Origin: Moorella mulderi DSM 14980
GTDB taxonomy: Bacteria > Bacillota > DSM-521 > Neomoorellales > Neomoorellaceae
DNA: 64,000 nt
Direction: 5' to 3'
Assembly (NCBI RefSeq): GCF_001594015.1
Contig: NZ_LTBC01000004.1
Coordinates: 62,001-126,000, forward strand
The translations under genes were made by a program, and so were the position numbers. Positions 1 through 12,018 of this stretch are shown here, one piece after another. Position 1 is the stretch's first letter. The number at the start of each line of letters is the position of its first letter. The notes below the pieces were generated by a model, which made no database searches, had not been told where the DNA came from, and was given only the letters and a program-made list of their open reading frames with translations.

Positions 1-332
1 TTGATACTGTGAAAATCGACTTTTTACACTACAATGGTCAGGTTTACGTCCATGAGGTGAAGAAAAGTAAAAAGTTCGAAGAAGCCCATACCTGGCAGTT
101 GAAGTACTATATCTACATGCTCCAAGAGAAAGGAGTTAACTGCTCCGCGGGGGTAATCCACTATCCTTCAAGCATGCGCAGGGAAGAAGTAAATTTTTCC
201 CCCTGGGACCGGGAACTCCTCATGAAAGCCCTGGCGGAGATTCAAGCCGTCCTCAGTAAGCCCTTGCCGGAGAAAAAGGCTGGTAGGAAGATGTGCAGCC
301 GGTGCGCTTACTTTGATTTTTGCTATATTTGA
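1..332 (+). CDS. cas4: CRISPR-associated exonuclease Cas4 (3' part)
   Basis: The frame is open to the left edge, so the N-terminus lies outside the window. What remains is a RecB-type nuclease core. HEVKKSK supplies the E-x-K catalytic pair and WQLKYYIYML is the Q-x3-Y motif. The C-terminal CSRCAYFDFC gives three of the four cysteines that bind the [4Fe-4S] cluster; the first would be upstream. Cas4 trims pre-spacers and helps choose the PAM together with Cas1-Cas2. The gene is followed 16 bases later by cas1 and then cas2, a normal type I adaptation operon. Effector genes (cas3, cas5, cas7, cas8) are not in view and presumably lie upstream. Confidence 0.9.
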   Translation, partial: DTVKIDFLHYNGQVYVHEVKKSKKFEEAHTWQLKYYIYMLQEKGVNCSAGVIHYPSSMRREEVNFSPWDRELLMKALAEIQAVLSKPLPEKKAGRKMCSRCAYFDFCYI

Positions 333-348
333 TTTCGAGGCGATTTTC

Positions 349-1317
349 ATGAGCAGGACCTACTACATTTTTTCTTCCGGACGCTTCCGGCGAATGGATA
401 ATACCCTGGCTTTGGAGTTAGAAACAGAACGACGCGTAGTCCCGGTGGAAGATATTGATCATATTTACTGTTTTTCCGAGTTGGATCTGAACACCAGGCT
501 TTTAGACTTCCTGGCACAAAAACAGATTTGCCTCCATTTCTTCAACTACTACGGGCACTATTCCGGCAGTTTTATTCCCCGGGAATCCCAGCTCTCCGGT
601 TTTCTATTGGTAAGGCAGGTGGAGCATTACCTGGACCAGGCTAAGAGACTGGAACTGGCCCGGATCTTTGTCGAGGGGGCGCTGCACAACATACGCCGCA
701 ACCTGGAAAAAAGGGAGTATGATGATATTTGCCGCAAACTGGATGAGATCAGGGAGGGGATAGGTAAGACTGCTTCCATTGAAGAACTCATGAGCCTGGA
801 GGCCCATGCTCGTAAAGCCTACTATGACACCTGGGAAGAAATCACGGGCTGGGAGTTTGGCAGCCGCAGCAAACGACCTCCTGCTAATGCTTTAAATGCC
901 CTGATTTCCTTTGGCAACGCGATGATGTATACGGTAGTTTTAAAGGAGATCTACCGCACCGCCTTAAATCCGACCATTAGCTACCTACATGAGCCATCAG
1001 AGCGAAGATATTCCCTGGCCCTTGATGTTGCGGAGATATTTAAGCCGGTTTTCGTCGACAGACTAATATTCCGTTTGATCAACCTCAACATTCTAAAGGA
1101 AACCCACTTCGATACCAATGTCAATTTCGTCTACCTTACCGAAGGGGGGAGGAAGGTATTTGTTAAAGAATTTGAAGAAACTCTGGAAAAGACGATTTTG
1201 CACCGGAAGCTAAAAAGGAATATTCGCTACAAAAGTCTTGTACGGTTGGACTTATATAAGCTTATAAAGCACCTCCTTGGTGAAGAAAAATATTCCCCCA
1301 TGAAGGTGTGGTGGTAA
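349..1317 (+). CDS. cas1: CRISPR integrase Cas1
   Basis: Cas1 is the metal-dependent integrase that inserts new spacers at the leader end of the array. The 322-residue product has the family layout: a beta-rich N-terminal domain and a helical catalytic domain. Likely metal ligands are the glutamate in SLEAHARKAYY, the histidine in SYLHEPS and the aspartate in LALDVAEIFKP. The open frame extends 12 codons upstream, but the ATG giving MSRTYYIF matches the usual Cas1 N-terminus and avoids overlap with cas4. The length and the motif set fit the Cas1b type seen with I-B systems. The end overlaps the start of cas2 by 10 bases, implying translational coupling. Confidence 0.95.
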   Translation: MSRTYYIFSSGRFRRMDNTLALELETERRVVPVEDIDHIYCFSELDLNTRLLDFLAQKQICLHFFNYYGHYSGSFIPRESQLSGFLLVRQVEHYLDQAKRLELARIFVEGALHNIRRNLEKREYDDICRKLDEIREGIGKTASIEELMSLEAHARKAYYDTWEEITGWEFGSRSKRPPANALNALISFGNAMMYTVVLKEIYRTALNPTISYLHEPSERRYSLALDVAEIFKPVFVDRLIFRLINLNILKETHFDTNVNFVYLTEGGRKVFVKEFEETLEKTILHRKLKRNIRYKSLVRLDLYKLIKHLLGEEKYSPMKVWW

Positions 1318-1601
1318 ATATAAGGGTAATCCTGATCTATGATATTAATACTGAAGACAACGACGGCAAACGGCGCCTGGTAAAGATCATGAAGACCAGC
1401 CGTAAATATTTATCTCATGTGCAAAAATCAGTTTTTGAAGGAGATATTACCGAAGGGCAAATATCCCTGCTTAAGAGGGAAATAATGGCCATAGTTAACA
1501 TGAAAAAAGATTTTGTCATCATTTATAGCCTCAGGGATGGGGTAAAGCTAAACCGTGATATCTTGACTGACACCCCCGACCCTACAGATAATTTCCTTTA
1601 G
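1308..1601 (+). CDS. cas2: CRISPR-associated protein Cas2
   Basis: The 97-residue protein has the ferredoxin-like Cas2 fold signature: VILIYDINTEDND as the first strand with its aspartate, followed by the K-x-L-x-H-V-Q-x-S-V-F-E segment. Cas2 is the structural bridge between two Cas1 dimers in the spacer-integration complex. The GTG start lies inside the end of cas1. It is the last cas gene before the leader and array, so the adaptation module is next to the end where new spacers are added. Confidence 0.95.
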   Translation: MVVNIRVILIYDINTEDNDGKRRLVKIMKTSRKYLSHVQKSVFEGDITEGQISLLKREIMAIVNMKKDFVIIYSLRDGVKLNRDILTDTPDPTDNFL

Positions 1602-1682
1602 TGTAAGTACAAACTGGCGGTTTGACGCAAAGGCTTTTAAAAAACTGCTAAAAGCCCTGGCAGGACAAGTATTTCATCTGCG
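1602..1682 (+). promoter_or_regulatory. CRISPR leader
   Basis: This 81-base A/T-richer stretch separates the cas2 stop from repeat 1. It contains a perfect 8-base inverted repeat, GGCTTTTA (1632-1639) and TAAAAGCC (1649-1656), and a TTGACG (1622-1627) that could serve as a -35 element; no clear -10 is visible. The position next to cas2, the 3' end of the repeat (ATTTGAAC, like the 8-base crRNA handle of I-A/I-B repeats) and the only mutated repeat lying far from here all say the array is transcribed rightward from this leader. Confidence 0.7.
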
Positions 1683-4600
1683 GTGACCATCTACCATAGA
1701 GGAATTTGAACTTTCTCCCAGCCGTAGGTAGCTTGCAGGGTGTCAAGTGACCATCTACCATAGAGGAATTTGAACGGCTATGGCCCTCATAGACGCAGCA
1801 GAACGCTTCTGGTGACCATCTACCATAGAGGAATTTGAACCTTATTAGCCGCATCAGTTTTATCGTGGTGAGCCCAGTGACCATCTACCATAGAGGAATT
1901 TGAACCATTTCCGGCGTTACTTTAAAACGCTTTGCGTCCCGGTGACCATCTACCATAGAGGAATTTGAACTAGGTAGGATAAAGGATGATCCTCTACCCT
2001 GCCGAGTGACCATCTACCATAGAGGAATTTGAACTAATCAAGCAGCCATTCTCTAAGGTATTCACCAAAGGGTGACCATCTACCATAGAGGAATTTGAAC
2101 GCATAGAAGAGTTGATGGAATGGCATGAAGATGGCGGTGACCATCTACCATAGAGGAATTTGAACAAGAAACCGTGAAGGAGCAATAAGGATGAAATTGA
2201 CGTGACCATCTACCATAGAGGAATTTGAACATTGCAAGTACTGTTCAACAAGGGCCTGGGCCGCAGGTGACCATCTACCATAGAGGAATTTGAACCCCGT
2301 TCCTGAAACCGCTTAACTGCATGCGGAGTAAGTGACCATCTACCATAGAGGAATTTGAACAGGGTTATTGATCAGGGCCAAACTGGCCAACACTAGTGAC
2401 CATCTACCATAGAGGAATTTGAACAATCTTTCAAAGGTGTAATGAGCACGGTTTCGGGCGTGACCATCTACCATAGAGGAATTTGAACGAACTTGCGGCA
2501 GTATATAGCCGAAGCTCAAAATGAGTGACCATCTACCATAGAGGAATTTGAACGGTGACAGAGGAAAACCGGGAGGCCTTTGAAATTTGCGTGACCATCT
2601 ACCATAGAGGAATTTGAACCAATCGCGAGCATGGTGGTGCGAGCACAGCTGAGGGGTGACCATCTACCATAGAGGAATTTGAACTGATTACAGAAGATGA
2701 ATTGCCAGAAGGTGTAAAAAGTGACCATCTACCATAGAGGAATTTGAACTACTTTGCTAATGGTAAACAACAGGGCCGGATGGACGTGACCATCTACCAT
2801 AGAGGAATTTGAACGCGATGTAGAATTCCCGGACTTAATACCGGTGCAGGGTGACCATCTACCATAGAGGAATTTGAACCACGGTGGAGAAAGGCATCCA
2901 CACCATGCAGCTGGGTGACCATCTACCATAGAGGAATTTGAACTAGCTTTCCTATACGCATTTATGAAGGTAGGGACAGTGACCATCTACCATAGAGGAA
3001 TTTGAACCAATTGATGAATTTAATTACGGCTTAAAAGATGGGTGTGACCATCTACCATAGAGGAATTTGAACATATAACCATCACGGGCCAGCATGGCCG
3101 GGACCTGGGGTGACCATCTACCATAGAGGAATTTGAACTTGGCAGTTCCCTGGCCTTCTCAATTCGGGCAGTAAGTGACCATCTACCATAGAGGAATTTG
3201 AACTCTCGTTAGCAAACTGGGTAGCATTATAGGGGTCATGTGACCATCTACCATAGAGGAATTTGAACTACCTTCAGAGTACCTTCCAAGTACCTCCGAA
3301 GTAGTGACCATCTACCATAGAGGAATTTGAACGCACCCGGATAAGTTCTATAATCCCCCACCGCCTGGTGACCATCTACCATAGAGGAATTTGAACTAGG
3401 CTTCGAAAGCCCCTTCCCTGTACCGTATGCTAGTGACCATCTACCATAGAGGAATTTGAACATGTAGCACCGGAAGAATTATTAAAGCGTATCCACAAGT
3501 GACCATCTACCATAGAGGAATTTGAACTGTTCTGGCCGCTTTGATTATCGGGAGGTCCGGGGGTGACCATCTACCATAGAGGAATTTGAACCGGACAAGC
3601 CGCAGGAATTCACTTCTCGGTACGGCAGTGACCATCTACCATAGAGGAATTTGAACAAAAATATATCTTCTATAGCCACTCCAAAGTATTTTGGTGACCA
3701 TCTACCATAGAGGAATTTGAACCCCGAACAGACAGCCTAAATCGAATTTCTGAAAAGGTGACCATCTACCATAGAGGAATTTGAACTTTCTTCCTTTCTC
3801 CTTTCCGCCCGCATTCCGACTCGTGACCATCTACCATAGAGGAATTTGAACGCGCTTTAGCGTATGTCAAGGACGTCTTGGCAAGGGTGACCATCTACCA
3901 TAGAGGAATTTGAACGGAACTGTTTAAACTCCCGGATATCGTTCCGCTGTCGTGACCATCTACCATAGAGGAATTTGAACTCGATCATATCGGTGACCTC
4001 AACGAAATGGTCGGCTGTGACCATCTACCATAGAGGAATTTGAACTTGACGGAAGCGATGTTCAAGTCGTTTTCACCGAAAGGTGACCATCTACCATAGA
4101 GGAATTTGAACAGGGCTTATCGCTATTATGGCACAATGGGGTATGACGGTGACCATCTACCATAGAGGAATTTGAACGATGTAACACCGGGAGAGTACTT
4201 TATTCCCCGACAAGTGACCATCTACCATAGAGGAATTTGAACTCCTCCTTCTCATGCTGTTCAAACAGCCATGAGGTGGTGACCATCTACCATAGAGGAA
4301 TTTGAACATCGTTATCGCCGCAGATCACTAATAACACGATTAGTGACCATCTACCATAGAGGAATTTGAACCGTCCGGGTTATAAAGTGGTCGATTACGT
4401 TGTGGAGTGACCATCTACCATAGAGGAATTTGAACGGTGATAATGCTGTAACCGTTGCAAGCGGGGGCATCGTGACCATCTACCATAGAGGAATTTGAAC
4501 AAGTGCTTTTTCCTTGGATTTATGGAAAAGGCGCTGGTGACCATCTACCATAGAGGAATTTGAACCCGCATCCCGTCCCCAGGTAGTATCCGGAGGGATA

Positions 4601-7600
4601 AGTGACCATCTACCATAGAGGAATTTGAACGTAGAATTAATTCTCGCCAAGGGCCGTAGCCACCAGTGACCATCTACCATAGAGGAATTTGAACCAGCAC
4701 AACAAAATAGCTATTTATCTTCCCGACCAGTGACCATCTACCATAGAGGAATTTGAACTATAAAGGGGGGAACAGCTTGGTTAGTATCAAATGGTGACCA
4801 TCTACCATAGAGGAATTTGAACAACTGAAGAAGCAATACGGCAACGGATGCTTGATAGGTGACCATCTACCATAGAGGAATTTGAACTTGAACGGATTTA
4901 TTCTTCGTTCGCCGTTCTTGAACGTGACCATCTACCATAGAGGAATTTGAACAAGATGTGACTGACATCAAGGCTAAGGCCGAGAAAAGTGACCATCTAC
5001 CATAGAGGAATTTGAACTGGTCAAGAAGAAGCGGTCTTTCTATATCACAACAGTGACCATCTACCATAGAGGAATTTGAACGTATTTTGTCACCCAAAAA
5101 CAAGGTGGCGATTTACAGTGACCATCTACCATAGAGGAATTTGAACCCCAGCTTTTACAAGGTACGCGAGAGAGTTTTCTCAGTGACCATCTACCATAGA
5201 GGAATTTGAACGGATATTGCTGCTAGGTGGAATACTCTTGCTCCTGGTGACCATCTACCATAGAGGAATTTGAACCAAGATACGACTGATCTAGAAATAC
5301 TCAGTCGCGAGTGACCATCTACCATAGAGGAATTTGAACTTGAGCTATAGGGGAGGGGGTGAGGGAGATAATCAAAGTGACCATCTACCATAGAGGAATT
5401 TGAACTTTAATCACCTTATTGATTAGCATGTGTTGCAATACGTGACCATCTACCATAGAGGAATTTGAACTAGGGGGCCTTTTTATTTTGCCTTTTTATG
5501 GTAAAAGTGACCATCTACCATAGAGGAATTTGAACAGTGGAGTTGTTCATAATTGCCTTCAGGCGTATTAGTGACCATCTACCATAGAGGAATTTGAACC
5601 TTGTTAAAGAGTTTGACATTGCCCCGATAATATTAGTGACCATCTACCATAGAGGAATTTGAACATTACTATACTAAATAGCGAATAAATGCACCCTGCC
5701 GGTGACCATCTACCATAGAGGAATTTGAACACATATCAACGAATCATCTATCCCTGCCATAACTTGTGACCATCTACCATAGAGGAATTTGAACTCTACT
5801 CCACCAGCTTCACAGCTATTTGGGCGGCCCGTGACCATCTACCATAGAGGAATTTGAACACCCTCAAGAGGAGCGATTATTGGCTGACCCCGCTTGTGAC
5901 CATCTACCATAGAGGAATTTGAACCAATCAAATTATTAAAAAGAATAACCATCGAAAATGGTGACCATCTACCATAGAGGAATTTGAACGAAATAGCCGC
6001 CGCGATAGTCAAGTATTTCAGAAGGTGACCATCTACCATAGAGGAATTTGAACGGCAATTGACAACGGGGCAAGCCTTGAGGATGTGATGTGACCATCTA
6101 CCATAGAGGAATTTGAACTTAACCTTGCCCCATGGCCTAATTCCGATGAATATAGTGACCATCTACCATAGAGGAATTTGAACAGCGGTAGCGGCAAAAC
6201 CTACACTGCGCTAAAACTGTGACCATCTACCATAGAGGAATTTGAACATAGACTTAGTGGAGGCATATCTGAACTATGAACGTGTGACCATCTACCATAG
6301 AGGAATTTGAACAATCATGATGAAAGTCGCAAAAACGTTTCCCGAGGAGTGACCATCTACCATAGAGGAATTTGAACTATGCAGGCCCACAACCTGGGCA
6401 GAGAAAGGTTCTACGTGACCATCTACCATAGAGGAATTTGAACTTGGGTGCAAGGAACATTCGCTAAATCTGTATCCTCGTGACCATCTACCATAGAGGA
6501 ATTTGAACTACCCTATCCCTCCGATGCGGGGCGCCGACGGCGCGTGACCATCTACCATAGAGGAATTTGAACCGTACATTGCGACTTATTGCCGAACAAC
6601 GAGAGTGGTGACCATCTACCATAGAGGAATTTGAACAAGGAACAGCGATACGTTAATTTCGCGATGGGCCTGTGACCATCTACCATAGAGGAATTTGAAC
6701 CCAGAAGCGTGGCAAAGAATACTGAAGCAGGCGGGGGTGACCATCTACCATAGAGGAATTTGAACGAATATAAAGTTCAATATTTAAATGAAGAATGGCC
6801 GGTGACCATCTACCATAGAGGAATTTGAACTTCGAGGGCGCAGGTCCCTTTTACGAAGCAATCGGGTGACCATCTACCATAGAGGAATTTGAACGGCCCG
6901 GGACTGGAAAGGTGCAGGTTGGCAGATTTCGTGACCATCTACCATAGAGGAATTTGAACTCCTTAAATCCTCAAATAATCTATCCCAGGGGAACAGTGAC
7001 CATCTACCATAGAGGAATTTGAACTTCAATCGCGATAATACCTATAAAGCCTGGGAGTAGTGACCATCTACCATAGAGGAATTTGAACGGCGGAAAAGAG
7101 GAAAGAACAGAAAAAAGTAAGGAAAGTGACCATCTACCATAGAGGAATTTGAACGCGTTTTAGGTCGGCATAAATAGTGGCCCCGGATTGTGACCATCTA
7201 CCATAGAGGAATTTGAACAAGGGGTTCCGAAGGTTATAGTAGCGGCCATTAACAGTGACCATCTACCATAGAGGAATTTGAACAAGATGGTTGTTGGCGG
7301 CAAACTAAATAAGGGCGGGTGACCATCTACCATAGAGGAATTTGAACACCTGGATCCTGGTGAAGCGCGGAACATCCTGCAGGTGACCATCTACCATAGA
7401 GGAATTTGAACGTAATAATATCGGCACTATAAAGTTTTATGACGGGGTGACCATCTACCATAGAGGAATTTGAACTTTAAGGAGGGGAGAATATGGCTTA
7501 TTTTGTTGAATGTGACCATCTACCATAGAGGAATTTGAACAATATATACCAGCATAGACGATATGCTGAAGCAGTGTGACCATCTACCATAGAGGAATTT

Positions 7601-10600
7601 GAACATTATCAAACTGGATGCATCTACGACTGTTTCTCGGGTGACCATCTACCATAGAGGAATTTGAACCGAGGCCTGGGAGGTAAAAATCAACAAGCGC
7701 GGCGGGTGACCATCTACCATAGAGGAATTTGAACTCATAATATCCGGCTGAAATAGCCCACTCGTAAAAGGTGACCATCTACCATAGAGGAATTTGAACA
7801 CACCTATACCTCTCTGCGGCAGGCGGTATGCTGGGTGACCATCTACCATAGAGGAATTTGAACTAGTAGGATCTAAGTGGTCGTAATCCACTTTAAGAGT
7901 GACCATCTACCATAGAGGAATTTGAACGGGTTAACAAAAGTTATTGTTATAGGTACGGCGGCAGGTGACCATCTACCATAGAGGAATTTGAACCTAGTGC
8001 TAACACAGCCAACAGGATAGTGCTTAGAGGTGACCATCTACCATAGAGGAATTTGAACAGTTATTGCTCTTGAGGTAAGCGAAAAAGATAAAAAGTGACC
8101 ATCTACCATAGAGGAATTTGAACGGTGCTGGCGGGAGACGGTGCGGGCGAAGTGGCGGGGTGACCATCTACCATAGAGGAATTTGAACCAGGAGTGGCAA
8201 GTTTGTCTTGAGTTTTTTAACTATGTGACCATCTACCATAGAGGAATTTGAACCGTCAACTAGCTTGCGGTTAAGCAGTAAAAGATGTTGTGACCATCTA
8301 CCATAGAGGAATTTGAACCTTGTCTCCGCCCTCTTTCTGGGCCTTCAATAATCGTGACCATCTACCATAGAGGAATTTGAACAGACGTAGGGGTTGGATT
8401 TAACTATATCCAGGCTTTGTGACCATCTACCATAGAGGAATTTGAACTCCGGACGCGGCCCTGACACGGGAGGAAATGGCAAGGTGACCATCTACCATAG
8501 AGGAATTTGAACATTTCCCTAGCAGAAGTCCCGGCGGCCCTGGGGGAGTGACCATCTACCATAGAGGAATTTGAACTACTGCAATAAAAATGATACATGC
8601 TGGTATATTTGGGTGACCATCTACCATAGAGGAATTTGAACTGATTAAACTATGCTTCGACCCAGGCCACGGCCTGCGTGACCATCTACCATAGAGGAAT
8701 TTGAACGACGATAGCGCAAAACAGCATTGCCGGTATTAAGACGTGACCATCTACCATAGAGGAATTTGAACTCAACTATTGCAGTTGGTAGCGGTACTTA
8801 TCCTATGGTGACCATCTACCATAGAGGAATTTGAACTGCGCTCTACAGAAGCGGATTAATTTTTCTTCGTCAGTGACCATCTACCATAGAGGAATTTGAA
8901 CTTAGAAATCGTTGACGCAATCTTTGAGCCCGGTGAGGGTGACCATCTACCATAGAGGAATTTGAACGGAGGTGTAGCAATGCACCGCCTTTACTGCATA
9001 ACAGTGACCATCTACCATAGAGGAATTTGAACGAAGGAGGCAAATGGCTCGTTTGCTTCGGTCGCTTGGTGACCATCTACCATAGAGGAATTTGAACCCG
9101 GTAACCCGGTAAACATGATGCCCCTGCCGTCCAGTGACCATCTACCATAGAGGAATTTGAACTCGTTTCTTCTTTGGTCAGGTCGGCAACCTTCGCAAGT
9201 GACCATCTACCATAGAGGAATTTGAACGAAATTGCTTAACTTACCTGAAACCTGTCCTACTTGTGACCATCTACCATAGAGGAATTTGAACAGATTCTAA
9301 AGAAGATAATCGCACAACAGCAAAAAAGTGACCATCTACCATAGAGGAATTTGAACCCATTTGGTTTTCTTTATCTTCTAATTCATAGACAAGTGACCAT
9401 CTACCATAGAGGAATTTGAACCCGCCCCAGGTATGCTCAAAGGTTTCAATGTAGCAGGTGACCATCTACCATAGAGGAATTTGAACTTTGAGCGTCGGCC
9501 AGGGCTTCCATAGCGTCCTGAAGTGACCATCTACCATAGAGGAATTTGAACGGGCCATATTCCTCACCTCAGCTCGGCGCACATAAGTGACCATCTACCA
9601 TAGAGGAATTTGAACACAGTTTAAAGCAATGGGTAAGGATATCCTCAATCGTGACCATCTACCATAGAGGAATTTGAACGGGGGTTTCATCGGGCATATA
9701 CCGGGCAATTTCCTTGCGTGACCATCTACCATAGAGGAATTTGAACCGTGTGGTGCAAATGTGGTACAAGCTACCGAACTAAGGTGACCATCTACCATAG
9801 AGGAATTTGAACCCGCCAGGATGCCGGCGGGGAACACCAGGACGGATGGTGACCATCTACCATAGAGGAATTTGAACAAAAGAAGCAATAGAAAACTACT
9901 GCAAAATGATGGGGTGACCATCTACCATAGAGGAATTTGAACTCAAAATATGACATTTTTACTTGATAGGCTTTCAGTGACCATCTACCATAGAGGAATT
10001 TGAACAGTTGCAAGTAGAGCATCCTGGTGAACCGAAGCTGGGGTGACCATCTACCATAGAGGAATTTGAACGGGTTAAGCTCCTGGCTGGGCTCCAGGCC
10101 GTTGAGGGTGACCATCTACCATAGAGGAATTTGAACTGCAACATATTCGCCTACAGTAATAATCCCGTTCACGTGACCATCTACCATAGAGGAATTTGAA
10201 CACTTCGAAGCTAAAGACTTTATGCTCTTTTCTTGGGTGACCATCTACCATAGAGGAATTTGAACTATTTTTGTAGATGATAGTCTGTCACCCGAAGAAC
10301 AGTGACCATCTACCATAGAGGAATTTGAACTGAGCCACCGGGGGTCGGCTCCCTGGAAGCTATAGAGTGACCATCTACCATAGAGGAATTTGAACAGCTT
10401 AAGCGTCTTAATTTAGTGCCGGAGGTGTAAGTGACCATCTACCATAGAGGAATTTGAACTAAGTTGGACGTAAATTCTATGTACCCCGCCGTGATGTGAC
10501 CATCTACCATAGAGGAATTTGAACAACCGAAGAAGCAATTCGGCAGCGGATGCTTGATAGGTGACCATCTACCATAGAGGAATTTGAACATAAGATTTTG

Positions 10601-11945
10601 CGGTTAGATGCAAATGCTAAATTAGTGACCATCTACCATAGAGGAATTTGAACACTTGCAGCGGCTGGATTTTCAGGCCGGGGACCCAGTGACCATCTAC
10701 CATAGAGGAATTTGAACGACCACCGAACCCAGGGGAATAACTCGCGGGTCTAGTGACCATCTACCATAGAGGAATTTGAACTGCCTAATTCGGTGTCGGT
10801 TTCGGTGTTATAGCCGTGTGACCATCTACCATAGAGGAATTTGAACCCGCGGGTTCCCTCTGGTTCGCCAGCGAAAACGAACGTGACCATCTACCATAGA
10901 GGAATTTGAACAAAGACGAAAGACATCCCCAACCGCACCCAGGCCAGTGACCATCTACCATAGAGGAATTTGAACGGCGTTAAGGAATGTGGTAAAGCGG
11001 GTTACTGTTTAGTGACCATCTACCATAGAGGAATTTGAACTAACCTTGAGTTGACCCAGCCATGTTGGATACGTTAGTGACCATCTACCATAGAGGAATT
11101 TGAACGGTAAATACGGTTCTCCGGGTGCAGCTGGCGATAGGTGACCATCTACCATAGAGGAATTTGAACTGCGGATGCGACCAGTACGAATGGGAGCCGC
11201 CGAGGGTGACCATCTACCATAGAGGAATTTGAACTATAATAGCTTACACCGTTTATTTGGCAGTAATAAGTGACCATTTACCATAGAGGAATTTGAACCG
11301 CCACCGGGGGCGCGGACGCCCTGGCCCCCGGGGGTGACCATCTACCATAGAGGAATTTGAACAGTGCGCGAAGAACTGCGGCCGACGGTGCGGGCCTTGT
11401 GACCATCTACCATAGAGGAATTTGAACTCGATTAAAGATTTCCCCACAATGCTTGCATCCCCGTGACCATCTACCATAGAGGAATTTGAACTGACAACCG
11501 GCAAGACAAATCCCCTCCCTAAAATAAGTGACCATCTACCATAGAGGAATTTGAACCAGATTATCCCCAGGCTTAACGGTATAGGCTTGAGGGTGACCAT
11601 CTACCATAGAGGAATTTGAACAAAGCAGCGGGGTCCTTGAGAGCAGATAAAATCTGAGTGACCATCTACCATAGAGGAATTTGAACCGGGCCTCCGCAAC
11701 CGGGTGGCCTTGCAACTTATGTGTGACCATCTACCATAGAGGAATTTGAACAAATCCGCATTGGCAATATAGAGTTGGAAGGTATCAGTGACCATCTACC
11801 ATAGAGGAATTTGAACTCATCTTAGTATCCGTGCCCAGTTTGCCGCAAACGGGTGACCATCTACCATAGAGGAATTTGAACAATTAGGCGTAGCAGTAGA
11901 ATTGATTTGGAAAGCCGTGACCATCTACCATAGAGGAATTTGAAC
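1683..11945 (+). CRISPR. CRISPR array, 159 repeats and 158 spacers
   Basis: The repeat is 29 bases, beginning GTGACCATCTACC and ending GGAATTTGAAC. Reading every copy by eye gives 159 repeats, starting at 1683 and with the last at 11917-11945. Spacers are 34-38 bases, mostly 35-37. The only repeat variant noticed is repeat 149 (11270), where CATCTACC becomes CATTTACC. The 3' octamer ATTTGAAC resembles the crRNA handle of type I-B systems. Spacers 49 (4823-4858) and 137 (10525-10560) are near identical. Recognisable coding motifs occur in spacers 70, 108 and 153, and ribosome-binding-site plus start-codon signals in 8, 48, 90, 113 and 114. The last repeat is perfect and is followed by only 31 bases before an IS66 end, so the array is probably truncated. 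The count is manual and could be off by one. Confidence 0.98.
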
Positions 11946-11989
11946 GAGAGAACCCGTAGTGAGGACCTCTTTATTGGTAAGCGTAAAAT

Positions 11990-12018
11990 AGCCCCCACCT
12001 ATCACCGAGGTGGGGGCT
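11990..12018 (-). terminator. Hairpin in the IS66 left end
   Basis: An 11-bp perfect stem, AGCCCCCACCT with AGGTGGGGGCT, around a 7-base loop. On the minus strand it lies just past the tnpC stop and is followed by TATTTTA, so it can terminate the transposase transcript. Its left arm is part of the terminal inverted repeat. On the plus strand the stem could also slow transcripts leaving the CRISPR array, although no T-run follows there. Confidence 0.7.

Noticed and set aside
1648-11795. Some twenty minus-strand open frames of 60-115 codons with recurring NSSMVDGH and KFLYGRWS peptides
   Set aside because: They are translations of the 29-base CRISPR repeat and its spacers in frames that happen to lack stops. 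The repeated peptides come from the repeat itself, and no family similarity is present.
1683-11945. Reading the array in the opposite direction (repeat starting GTTCAAATTCC)
   Set aside because: The cas genes and leader are at the left end, the ATTTGAAC handle is at the repeat's 3' end on the plus strand, and the only mutated repeat seen is at the far right.
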